NCBI GenBank assembly: GCA_009923965.1
Contig: RFSL01000037.1
Span: forward strand, 1 to 7,917
Direction of reading: 5' to 3'
Source: Flavobacteriia bacterium
GTDB taxonomy: Bacteria; Bacteroidota; Bacteroidia; Flavobacteriales_D; Crocinitomicaceae
Length of the DNA stretch: 7,917 nt
Below are positions 1 through 6,446 of the stretch, piece by piece (positions within the stretch are counted from its first letter, which is position 1; each line of letters starts with the position of its first letter). The notes beneath the pieces are model-generated. The model did not search any database, had not been told where the DNA came from, and saw only the letters and a list, made by a program, of their open reading frames with translations. The translations under genes and the position numbers were made by a program.

Positions 1-123
1 TAACCTATCACCACCCCAAGCACGAAATTCCAAAGAATTATTTTGTTTTTTTAATTCTGAAATTAAATTTGCTGCATGCAAATCACCAGAAGCTTCTCCA
101 GAAATTATGTATATTTTCTTCAA
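1..123 (-). CDS. lpxB: Lipid-A-disaccharide synthase LpxB, N-terminal fragment (cut by window edge)
   Basis: The first 41 codons are present; the rest lies beyond base 1. LpxB is a peripheral inner-membrane glycosyltransferase (GT19) that joins UDP-2,3-diacylglucosamine to lipid X, making the disaccharide of lipid A. Seen here: the protein opens KKIYIISGEASGDLHAANL, and residues 8-14 give SGEASGD, the N-terminal signature of LpxB. A second family-like stretch, RAWGGDRL, ends the fragment. The start is read as TTG at 123-121, because a TAG stop sits directly in front of it in the same frame (126-124) and no ATG occurs in the 41 codons. No Shine-Dalgarno sequence is visible. It is the third gene of a surE / membrane protein / lpxB run, 11 bases after the previous stop, so it is probably co-transcribed and dependent on upstream translation. 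Identity is secure; the exact start is a little less so. Confidence 0.9.
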   Translation of the reverse strand, partial: MKKIYIISGEASGDLHAANLISELKKQNNSLEFRAWGGDRL

Positions 124-134
124 CTAAACTTAAA

Positions 135-440
135 TTACAAAAACAAATTTACATATATCATAAACGGGATAAAACACAGCATACCTAATATAATCCCTCT
201 CGTATATTCGTATTTTTCGCGGTTTAAGAACAGATAAAACCAAAGTAAATTCGAAATTAATCCCAAAGAAAGATATTTACTTGTATACTTTGGATCTGAC
301 CAAGCTATGTCCCAATAGGAAGAAAAAGTAGCATATTGGGATTGAGACAAAACAAACAAAATGATAGGCATGAATACAAAAGGTGAACTAATTCCAATTA
401 GTAATCCCAGAGTAATTTTTTGTGTCCACTTAATCTTCAT
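135..440 (-). CDS. Small three-helix integral membrane protein between surE and lpxB
   Basis: I do not recognise a named family with certainty and assign no function. From the chosen start the protein has 101 residues. Three hydrophobic stretches look like membrane helices: about residues 10-31 (with internal GISSP and MP), 56-72 and 82-100. The loop between the first two (about 32-55) is polar and aromatic, with SYWDIAWSDPKY. The chain ends within the last helix (YVNLFL). No signal peptide distinct from helix 1 and no catalytic motif is seen. Two starts are possible: ATG at 449-447 (104 residues) or ATG at 440-438. I prefer the second because it forms an ATGA overlap with the surE stop (440-437), the usual arrangement for translational coupling. 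It lies between surE and lpxB on the same strand; from memory, small membrane proteins in this position are common in flavobacterial genomes. A link to the envelope is inference from location only. Confidence 0.8.
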   Translation of the reverse strand: MKIKWTQKITLGLLIGISSPFVFMPIILFVLSQSQYATFSSYWDIAWSDPKYTSKYLSLGLISNLLWFYLFLNREKYEYTRGIILGMLCFIPFMIYVNLFL

Positions 441-1204
441 AATTTCCATTTTTTAAAATCGTTCATAAGATTATATGCTGTTAAATCGAATTGCGTAGGA
501 ACAATGCTCACAAAACCCTCTTTCATTGCTTGCAAATCTGTATTTTCGCGTTGATCAACATCAGAAAATTCTCCTGTTAACCAATAATAATTTTTTCCAA
601 ACTGATCTTCTCTCTTTAAAAAGCTATCTGCCCAAAATGCATGTGCCTGTTGTGTAATCTTTATTCCTTTTATCGCCTCTTTTTTCAAATTAGGCACATT
701 TACATTGAGACAAACATGTTTTGGGAATTCATTTTTAAAAGCTTCAGAAATAATCTTCTCTGAAAAATATTGAGTGGCTCCAAAATCGGCTTCTGCATTG
801 TAATCAGCTAGCGAAAATCCAATAGATGGAATTCCCTCCATCGCGCCCTCTATTGCAGCAGACATCGTACCGGAATAAAGAACATTTGTTGAGGTATTTT
901 CACCGTGATTGATTCCAGATAAAATTAAATCAGGTTTACCCTTAAATAATTCATAAATCGCAAGCTTTACACAATCAACTGGGGTTCCGGAACAAGCATA
1001 AGCTTCAATTGATCCAAACAAATAATTTTTTTGTAAACGCAGAGGATGACCGATAGTAATCGCATGCCCCATTCCAGACTGTGGTTTATCGGGAGCAACT
1101 ACCACTACCCTTCCAAATTGAGCTGCGACTTCTACAAGCGAATGAATTCCTTTCGCAGAAACACTGTCGTCATTTGTTACTAAAATTAATTTTTCTGAAT
1201 TCAT
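437..1204 (-). CDS. surE: 5'/3'-nucleotidase SurE
   Basis: SurE is a metal-dependent cytoplasmic phosphatase that removes phosphate from nucleoside 5'- and 3'-monophosphates; in other bacteria it is tied to stationary-phase survival. The protein has 255 residues, close to the 250 or so usual for the family. The metal site known from SurE structures is intact: Asn11-Asp12-Asp13 in LVTNDDS, Ser43 in PQSGMGHAIT, and Asn99 in SGINHGENTSTN. The following VLYSGTMSAAIEGA segment is also typical. The frame stays open five codons further upstream to a TTG at 1219, but ATG at 1204-1202 is chosen because it puts the LILVTNDD strand at the expected distance from the N-terminus. It heads the operon with the membrane protein, which overlaps its stop by 4 bases, and lpxB. 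It is transcribed away from the NlpC/P60 gene across a 68-base spacer. No TAnnTTTG box is evident on its own strand. Confidence 0.96.
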   Translation of the reverse strand: MNSEKLILVTNDDSVSAKGIHSLVEVAAQFGRVVVVAPDKPQSGMGHAITIGHPLRLQKNYLFGSIEAYACSGTPVDCVKLAIYELFKGKPDLILSGINHGENTSTNVLYSGTMSAAIEGAMEGIPSIGFSLADYNAEADFGATQYFSEKIISEAFKNEFPKHVCLNVNVPNLKKEAIKGIKITQQAHAFWADSFLKREDQFGKNYYWLTGEFSDVDQRENTDLQAMKEGFVSIVPTQFDLTAYNLMNDFKKWKL

Positions 1205-1255
1205 GTCTGATCTTATCAATTTGTAAAAATAAAGAAATATGGAAGAAGAATTGTT

Positions 1256-1263
1256 TACCTTTG
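1256..1263 (+). promoter_or_regulatory. Candidate Bacteroidota -7 box (TACCTTTG) for the NlpC/P60 peptidase gene
   Basis: TACCTTTG matches the TAnnTTTG element recognised by the Bacteroidota housekeeping sigma factor at every fixed position. It lies within the 68-base spacer between surE and the divergent peptidase gene, ten bases ahead of the ATG at 1273. The TTTG expected near -33 is missing at the usual spacing; the nearest TTTG (1220-1223) is 32 bases upstream, which is too far. If the box is used, transcription would start only a few bases before the ATG, giving a leaderless or nearly leaderless mRNA. Matches to a short AT-rich box can occur by chance in such sequence, so this is a moderate call. 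Confidence 0.4.
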
Positions 1264-1272
1264 AAATGAAAT

Positions 1273-2049
1273 ATGAACAATTTTAAACTCATAAGCGAAG
1301 ACCAAAAACTTGCATTTTGCAGTGTTGCAATCTCACCTATCAGATCGGAAAAAACGGATGTATCCGAGATAAGTTCTCAGCTACTATTTGGTGAACCCAT
1401 TGAAATTCTTGAATTTGGAAATCCCTGGATAAAAATTAGAAGTCTATTGGATGGCTATGAAGGATATATCGACATAAAACAAGCGCTTGCTTTTTCAAAT
1501 AAAGAATTAAAAACGTGGCTGGATAATTCCACGAATCAAGATCTTAAATTCCAAACTATACAAAGTCCTTGGGGTCCAATGCTACTCTCTAGAGGAAGTT
1601 TGGTTGGTCTTAGCGAACAATTTCAGATTGGCAGCTTTCATTTTCAACAACAAAGTGCTCCATCTACTCCAAATAATTCAATTTTTCATTATGCGAATGA
1701 ATACCTTAACACACCGTATCTCTGGGGTGGTAAAAGTATGTTTGGAATTGACTGCTCTGGTTTTACGCAACTTGTTTTTAGACACTTTGGTTTTAATTTA
1801 CCGCGCAATGCATCGCAGCAGATAACATGTGGTTCATCTATCGAATTTGAACAAATAGCAAGCGGAGACTTAGCATTTTTTACAAATACCGATCGCAAAG
1901 TTATTCATGTGGGTATAATTGGTTCAAACAATGAAATTATTCATGCTTCAGGAAGAGTTAGAATAGATATTTTAAAAAAGAATGGCATTTGGAACAATGA
2001 TCTCAGTATCCAAACACATATTTTATGTGATGTTAAACGAATATTTTAG
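1273..2049 (+). CDS. NlpC/P60 (C40) cysteine peptidase with N-terminal bacterial SH3 domain
   Basis: Probably a cell-wall peptide hydrolase of 258 residues. Residues about 12-72 form a bacterial SH3-like domain (LLFGEPIEILEF, then WIKIRSLLDGYEGYI). A second, more diverged SH3-like or linker part covers about 73-130, including SPWGPMLLSRGS. The NlpC/P60 domain covers about 135-255. Its catalytic residues are visible: Cys161 in GIDCSGFTQ, preceded by TPYLWGGKS, then His212 in VIHVGII; His224 in EIIHASG is the likely third, orienting polar residue. No signal peptide or lipobox precedes the SH3 domain, so the protein may stay in the cytoplasm. This layout resembles gamma-D-glutamyl-diamino acid endopeptidases of the YkfC / dipeptidyl-peptidase VI type, which act in murein peptide recycling; that substrate is inferred, not shown. 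The gene is divergent from surE and is followed by a 142-base gap before glyA. Confidence 0.9.
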   Translation: MNNFKLISEDQKLAFCSVAISPIRSEKTDVSEISSQLLFGEPIEILEFGNPWIKIRSLLDGYEGYIDIKQALAFSNKELKTWLDNSTNQDLKFQTIQSPWGPMLLSRGSLVGLSEQFQIGSFHFQQQSAPSTPNNSIFHYANEYLNTPYLWGGKSMFGIDCSGFTQLVFRHFGFNLPRNASQQITCGSSIEFEQIASGDLAFFTNTDRKVIHVGIIGSNNEIIHASGRVRIDILKKNGIWNNDLSIQTHILCDVKRIF

Positions 2050-2104
2050 AGCTCTACACTTTTAAAATTTCATTTTTTTTCTCAATTAAATCAATAGTTT
2101 TTTA

Positions 2105-2112
2105 CATATTTG
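2105..2112 (+). promoter_or_regulatory. Weak candidate -7 box (CATATTTG) upstream of glyA
   Basis: The 142-base gap 2050-2191 holds no open reading frame worth calling and no GC-rich terminator hairpin; a T-run at 2073-2080 follows the peptidase gene without a real stem. CATATTTG at 2105-2112 matches TAnnTTTG at all but the first fixed base. Use of this box would give a glyA leader of roughly 70-75 bases. A second one-mismatch box, TTTCTTTG, lies at 2125-2132. Neither has a clear TTTG at the expected -33 spacing. No Shine-Dalgarno sequence precedes the glyA ATG (the sequence there is AT-rich). No folate or glycine riboswitch fold could be recognised by eye. Confidence 0.25.
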
Positions 2113-2191
2113 CAGTCGAAATTGTTTCTTTGTAAGACTCTGAAACAACAAGTAATTTTTATTTTTATTTCACCCAAAATATTCGCAAAAT

Positions 2192-3466
2192 ATGCAAGAC
2201 GAACAAATCTTTAAGCTCATCCAAGAAGAGAATGATCGACAACTAAATGGAATTGAATTAATTGCTTCCGAAAATTTTGTAAGCGAACAAGTTATGCGCG
2301 CTATGGGAAGTGTTTTAACCAATAAATATGCTGAGGGACTTCCCGGAAAAAGATATTATGGCGGTTGCGAAATTGTCGATCAAGTAGAGCAAATAGCAAT
2401 TGATCGTTTGTGTGAATTATTTGGCGCGACTTGGGCGAATGTTCAACCTCATTCTGGTGCTCAAGCAAACGCAGCTGTTTTTTTAGCGTGCTTAAATCCA
2501 GGCGATAAAATCTTAGGATTTGATTTATCTCACGGCGGACATTTAACACATGGTTCACCCGTGAACTTCTCAGGAAAATTATACAAACCATTTTTTTACG
2601 GAGTAAATAAAGAAACTGGGCGCATCGATTACGATATAATGGAGGAAACAGCACTTCGTGAGCGTCCAAAAATGATTATCTGTGGCGCATCTGCATATTC
2701 TAGAGATTGGGATTATGCACGAATAAGAAAAGTTGCAGATGAAATTGGCGCGCTTGTTTTAGCTGATATTTCTCATCCTGCAGGATTGATTGCTACAAAA
2801 CTCTTAAACGACCCCTTAGATCATTGTCATATCATTACGAGTACTACGCACAAAACGCTTCGTGGTCCTCGTGGAGGAATTATTATGATGCGTCATAATT
2901 TTGATAATCCTTTTGGTTTATTGTGGAATAATGGTAATCCGAAATCAATGGCGGCCTTACTAGACGCTGCTGTTTTTCCGGGAACTCAAGGTGGACCTCT
3001 CGAGCATGTTATTGCTTCAAAAGCTGTAGCATTCGGTGAAGCATTAACACCTGGATATAAAACCTACATGCAACAAACGCAAAAGAATGCAAGCGTTATG
3101 GCGAGTGAATTTATGAAATTGGGTTATAATATCGTTTCTGGTGGTACTAATAATCACAGCATGTTAATTGACCTTAGATCCAAAGGTATAAGTGGGAAAG
3201 ATGCTGAAAACTCCTTGGTTTTAGCGGATATCACTGTTAATAAAAACATGGTGCCTTTTGATACAGAGTCGCCATTTGTAACTTCAGGAATTCGCGTTGG
3301 AACACCTGCAATTACCTCAAGAGGTGTTAAGGAAGCTGAAATCCCTAAAATTGTTGAACTAATTGATCGTGCATTGATGAACAGAGAGCAAGCCTCAGAA
3401 ATTAGTGCACTTCGAAAAGAAGTAAAGGAACTAATGGGAAGTCGCCCACTTTTTACATGGGAATAG
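2192..3466 (+). CDS. glyA: Serine hydroxymethyltransferase GlyA
   Basis: GlyA is a cytoplasmic PLP enzyme that interconverts serine and glycine while moving a one-carbon unit on or off tetrahydrofolate, the main C1 source for purine, thymidylate and methionine synthesis. The 424 residues match the usual bacterial length. Motifs in order: IELIASENFVS (21-31), TNKYAEGLPGKRYYGG (43-58, with the active-site Tyr46 and Tyr56), SGAQANAA (88-95), DLSHGGHLTHGS (111-122), LADISHPAGLI (190-200, with Asp192 and His195 at the PLP ring), STTHKTLRGPRGG (217-229, with PLP-binding Lys221), FPGTQGGP (262-269) and SGIRVGTPAITSRG (365-378, with substrate-carboxylate Arg368). Nothing catalytic is missing, so activity is expected. 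The ATG at 2192 gives the standard start just ahead of the first helix. A bacterial PH-domain gene begins on the base after its TAG stop, so the two are probably one transcript. Confidence 0.98.
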   Translation: MQDEQIFKLIQEENDRQLNGIELIASENFVSEQVMRAMGSVLTNKYAEGLPGKRYYGGCEIVDQVEQIAIDRLCELFGATWANVQPHSGAQANAAVFLACLNPGDKILGFDLSHGGHLTHGSPVNFSGKLYKPFFYGVNKETGRIDYDIMEETALRERPKMIICGASAYSRDWDYARIRKVADEIGALVLADISHPAGLIATKLLNDPLDHCHIITSTTHKTLRGPRGGIIMMRHNFDNPFGLLWNNGNPKSMAALLDAAVFPGTQGGPLEHVIASKAVAFGEALTPGYKTYMQQTQKNASVMASEFMKLGYNIVSGGTNNHSMLIDLRSKGISGKDAENSLVLADITVNKNMVPFDTESPFVTSGIRVGTPAITSRGVKEAEIPKIVELIDRALMNREQASEISALRKEVKELMGSRPLFTWE

Positions 3467-3889
3467 ATGCGCTTTAAATCAAAAGTTGATTGGTTTTACA
3501 AGTCAATAATCCTTTTTTTACTTGCAGTTTTTATAGTTGGTGAAGTCTCAATTTATCAGAATAAAAATACTTTTGAAGCAATAATTTTCGGACTTATTTT
3601 TCTTTTAATTATTAGCTTTTTAATAGCGGCTATCTTCACAACTCATTTTACTTTTGAAAGTGATCACCTACTCTGTAAATATTCTTTTTGGAAGCATAAA
3701 ATTCCATTTGCAACTATCAAAAAAATTGAACGCCAAGAAAGTGTTCTTTATGGAGGTTGGAAAATGTCAACTGCTATAAAAGGGCTTATTATTACCTACA
3801 ACAGCTACGATGAATTGCTTATATCCCCTGAAAATGAAGAAGAATTTATTTTAATGCTCAATTCAAAGTTACGACAGAAGAAAGTTTGA
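3467..3889 (+). CDS. Membrane-anchored bacterial PH-domain protein (bPH_4 / YyaB-like)
   Basis: A 140-residue protein with two hydrophobic helices, about residues 11-30 and 36-57, joined by a short loop, followed by a soluble part of about 80 residues. The opening RFKSKVDWF and the later pattern YSFWKHKIPFATIKKIERQES (72-92) followed by YNSYDELLISPENEEEFI (111-128) resemble the bacterial pleckstrin-homology-like family formerly DUF1200 (bPH_4). The two helices probably form a hairpin with the PH-like domain on the cytoplasmic face; that topology is inferred. No enzyme motif is present and no specific role is known to me for such proteins. Its ATG directly follows the glyA TAG with no base between them, which suggests translation by ribosomes that have just finished glyA. 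The stop at 3887-3889 is followed by a 109-base spacer before pheT. Confidence 0.8.
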   Translation: MRFKSKVDWFYKSIILFLLAVFIVGEVSIYQNKNTFEAIIFGLIFLLIISFLIAAIFTTHFTFESDHLLCKYSFWKHKIPFATIKKIERQESVLYGGWKMSTAIKGLIITYNSYDELLISPENEEEFILMLNSKLRQKKV

Positions 3890-3910
3890 TTTTTCACTAC
3901 TTATGAACAA

Positions 3911-3924
3911 TAAATAGCTATTTA
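3911..3924. repeat. 14-bp perfect AT-rich palindrome TAAATAGCTATTTA
   Basis: Both halves match exactly (TAAATAG / CTATTTA), with no loop, in the spacer between the PH-domain gene and pheT. With only one G-C pair per half it would make a poor hairpin terminator, so a dimeric protein-binding site or chance are the main readings. It lies 74 bases ahead of the pheT ATG. No second copy was noticed elsewhere in the window. Confidence 0.35.
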
Positions 3925-3956
3925 AAAAGAGAAATCGCTTAAAAAACTCCAAATAA

Positions 3957-3972
3957 TAGTAAGTATTTACTA
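3957..3972. repeat. 16-bp near-perfect dyad TAGTAAGTATTTACTA upstream of pheT
   Basis: Seven of eight base pairs match around the centre; only position 7 against 10 is off. The dyad ends 26 bases ahead of the pheT ATG and runs into TAATTTC (3971-3977), which loosely resembles a Bacteroidota -7 box. If that box is used, the dyad would overlap the core promoter and could be an operator; this is inference. No Phe-rich leader peptide or T-box-like structure was recognised in 3890-3998. Confidence 0.3.
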
Positions 3973-3998
3973 ATTTCACGGCAGAATACTATTGAAGC

Positions 3999-6434
3999 AT
4001 GAAAATTTCATACAACTGGCTTAAAAACTATATTTCTACGGATAAAACACCCGAAGAAATTGGTCGTATTTTAACAGATACTGGACTTGAAGTTGAAAGT
4101 ATTGAAAAGTTAGAAGCCGTAAAAGGCGGATTAGAAGGAGTAATAATTGGGCAAGTTGTTTCGTGTGAGCAACATCCAGACGCAGATAAATTAAAATTAA
4201 CAGTCGTTGATATTGGCAGTGAGAAATTGCAAATAGTCTGCGGTGCTTCAAATGTAGGAAAAGGACAAAAAGTTGTTGTGGCAACTGTTGGCTGTACACT
4301 CTACCCCAATCCAGATGAACCTTTTAAAATTAAAGCAGCAAAAATTAGAGGGGTCGATTCCTTTGGAATGATTTGCGCGGAAGATGAACTTGGACTTGGA
4401 AATTCACACTCCGGAATAATGGTTTTACCAAATGACGTAGCAATCGGCACAAAAGCAGCAAAATATTTTGATCTTGAAGATGATTATATTTTTGAAATTG
4501 GACTAACTCCCAATCGAGCAGACGCAATGGGACATATTGGTGTTGCTCGAGATTTAATGGCTTATTTAAACTTTCATGAGCAGAAAAAACTCAAAATTGA
4601 GTGGCCTGAAGTAAAGGAATTAAAAACTCCATCTGAAAGTCATAAAATAGCAATTGAAATTGAAGAAAAAACACTTTGTAGTGCATACTGTGGTATTTCT
4701 CTTTCAGATATTAAAATTGCTCCTTCACCAGAATGGTTGCAGAAAAAACTGCGTGCTATTGGATTAAATCCTATCAACAATGTTGTGGACGCCACAAACT
4801 TTGTGATGCGGGAATTAGGGACGCCTATTCACGCTTTCGACACTGCGTTTTTAAATGGGAGAATAAGTGTTAAAAAAGCAGCAAAAGACCAGAATTTTAA
4901 AACCTTAGACTGCATCGAACGAAAATTATCTGGTGAAGAGTTAATGATTTCCAATGGAAAAGATAATTTATGTATTGCAGGAGTTTTAGGTGGTGTTTTT
5001 TCAAGTGTTAGTGAAGAAACAACAAGTATTTTTCTAGAATCTGCCGTTTTTGATGCTGTTTCGGTTCGTAAAACTGCCCGAGCACATTCATTAAATACCG
5101 ATGCAAGTTTCAGGTTTGAAAGAGGTGTTGATCCTGAATTAACACTTTATGCTTTGAGAAGAACAGCTGGGATTATTAAAGAAATTGCTGGAGGAGAAAT
5201 TGCAATGAATGAATTTTCTTGGAATTCTGGAGCTTATAAATCTAAGGAAATCAGTATTGATTTAAGTAGAATTAACAGTTTAATTGGTTTTGAAATTCCC
5301 AAAAAAAGTCACTTGAAAATTTTAAAAGATTTAGATTTTACAATTCTGAAGGACAATGAAAACCTAATAGAAATAAGTATTCCAGGATACCGAATTGATG
5401 TAACACGAGAAGCAGATGTTACGGAAGAAATTCTTCGGATTTTTGGTTTTAATCAAATTCCAATTCCAGAAAAATGGAATTTAGCACTGAGTAATGAAGC
5501 ACAAAATAAAACCGATAAAATTCAAGGAGCAATTTCTGAAACCTTAGTTTCAAAGGGTTTTAACGAAGTAATGAATAATTCATTAACGAAAAGTTCCTAC
5601 ATTGAGAAATTCGGAGGTGAAAGCTTTAAAGCGGAACACAACGTTACAATGCTGAATCCCTTGAGTCAAGATTTAAATGTTATGCGTCAAACTTTGCTGT
5701 TTGGAGTTCTTGAAAATATGCAACGCAATCAGAATCGGCAAAATCCAAACTTAAAATTCTTTGAATTTGGAAAGACCTATTTTAAATTCCCTGCAGAGTA
5801 CAAAGAGAAACAAGAGCTGATTCTCTGCATTACGGGCGAAAAATACAGCGAACGCTGGAATAGCGACAAAGCTCTGGTTTCTTATTTTACCTTAAAAGGT
5901 CTTGTGTCAGCTTTGTTTGATCGACTTGGTTTAACTCCACATTTACAAGAAAAAGAACTTCAGAACGACCTATTTAGTCAAGGACAAGAACTAGATTTAT
6001 TTAAAAAAGCGATTTGTCAAATAGGTTTTGTTAAAGATGAAATTTTAAGCCATTTTGATATTAAAAACCCTGTTTTTTGTGCTGTAATCAATTGGGATTT
6101 AGTACTTCAAAACCTACAAACTGTCAAAACTCAGTTCAAGGAACTTCCCAAGACATTTTCTGTAAGAAGAGATTTTTCCCTTTTATTAAATAAAAATATA
6201 CAGTTCAAAGAATTGGAAAAGATTGCCAAACTTTCTAATAAAAATATACTAAAATCGGTTGGACTTTTTGATGTCTACGAAGGAGATAAAATTGAGGAAG
6301 TGAAAAAATCGTATGCTTTATCCTTTACATTTCAAGACGATGAAAAAACCCTAACGGATGAAGAAATCGATAAAGTAATGTCAACAATCAAAGATGATTT
6401 TGAAAAGAACTTGGGTGCAGTTTTAAGAAGCTAA
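3999..6434 (+). CDS. pheT: Phenylalanine--tRNA ligase beta subunit PheT
   Basis: PheT is the beta chain of the cytoplasmic alpha2-beta2 enzyme that charges tRNA-Phe; it carries the editing site and much of the tRNA contact, while PheS (not in this window) makes the aminoacyl bond. The 811 residues are full length for the bacterial form. Domains in order: N-terminal segment from MKISYNWLKNYI; EMAP/Trbp111-type tRNA-binding domain, about 40-150 (QHPDADKLKL, IVCGASNV); TPNRADAMGHIGVARDL (170-186); B3/B4 editing domain, about 220-395, with NNVVDATNF (260-268), GTPIHAFD and NTDASFRFERGVDP (366-379); B5 domain, about 412-490, with PGYRIDVTREADVTEEILR and its acidic Mg-binding residues; the catalytic-like core, about 500-700 (MLNPLSQDLNVMRQTLL, FFEFGKTY); and the anticodon-binding FDX-ACB domain, about 718-811 (SVRRDFSLLL, SYALSFTFQDDEKTLTDEEI). 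No break or missing domain is seen. No Shine-Dalgarno sequence precedes the ATG. It converges with the speA-like gene, 12 bases beyond its stop. Confidence 0.98.
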   Translation: MKISYNWLKNYISTDKTPEEIGRILTDTGLEVESIEKLEAVKGGLEGVIIGQVVSCEQHPDADKLKLTVVDIGSEKLQIVCGASNVGKGQKVVVATVGCTLYPNPDEPFKIKAAKIRGVDSFGMICAEDELGLGNSHSGIMVLPNDVAIGTKAAKYFDLEDDYIFEIGLTPNRADAMGHIGVARDLMAYLNFHEQKKLKIEWPEVKELKTPSESHKIAIEIEEKTLCSAYCGISLSDIKIAPSPEWLQKKLRAIGLNPINNVVDATNFVMRELGTPIHAFDTAFLNGRISVKKAAKDQNFKTLDCIERKLSGEELMISNGKDNLCIAGVLGGVFSSVSEETTSIFLESAVFDAVSVRKTARAHSLNTDASFRFERGVDPELTLYALRRTAGIIKEIAGGEIAMNEFSWNSGAYKSKEISIDLSRINSLIGFEIPKKSHLKILKDLDFTILKDNENLIEISIPGYRIDVTREADVTEEILRIFGFNQIPIPEKWNLALSNEAQNKTDKIQGAISETLVSKGFNEVMNNSLTKSSYIEKFGGESFKAEHNVTMLNPLSQDLNVMRQTLLFGVLENMQRNQNRQNPNLKFFEFGKTYFKFPAEYKEKQELILCITGEKYSERWNSDKALVSYFTLKGLVSALFDRLGLTPHLQEKELQNDLFSQGQELDLFKKAICQIGFVKDEILSHFDIKNPVFCAVINWDLVLQNLQTVKTQFKELPKTFSVRRDFSLLLNKNIQFKELEKIAKLSNKNILKSVGLFDVYEGDKIEEVKKSYALSFTFQDDEKTLTDEEIDKVMSTIKDDFEKNLGAVLRS

Positions 6435-6443
6435 GCACTTAGC
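6430..6443. terminator. Short inverted repeat between the convergent pheT and speA-like genes
   Basis: GCTAAG-CA-CTTAGC is a perfect 6-base inverted repeat with a 2-base centre (in practice a 5-pair stem with a 4-base loop). It overlaps the pheT TAA stop (6432-6434) and ends three bases before the last codon of the gene on the other strand. A symmetrical hairpin could serve both genes, but the stem is short and no strong T-run follows on either side, so it is a weak terminator candidate. No other terminator is visible in the 12-base gap. Confidence 0.3.
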
Positions 6444-6446
6444 AAA

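Noticed and set aside
1205..1219. Extension of surE by five codons to a TTG at 1219
   Set aside because: ATG at 1204 gives a normal SurE N-terminus ahead of the NDD motif; the extra residues (MIRSD) match nothing in the family and use a weaker start.
1081..1269. 62-codon plus-strand frame across the 5' end of surE
   Set aside because: It lies almost wholly antisense to the conserved surE coding sequence, with no motif or start signal.
2060..2080. TTTTAAAA palindrome followed by a T-run after the peptidase gene as an intrinsic terminator
   Set aside because: The stem would be only A-U pairs with no room for a loop, so it would not form a stable hairpin.
2301..2669. 122-codon minus-strand frame inside glyA
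   Set aside because: It is antisense to the most conserved part of GlyA and has no recognisable domain; an open frame here is a by-product of glyA codon use.
4036..4527. Two minus-strand frames of 87 and 60 codons within pheT
   Set aside because: Both are leucine/glutamine-rich antisense shadows of the tRNA-binding domain of PheT.
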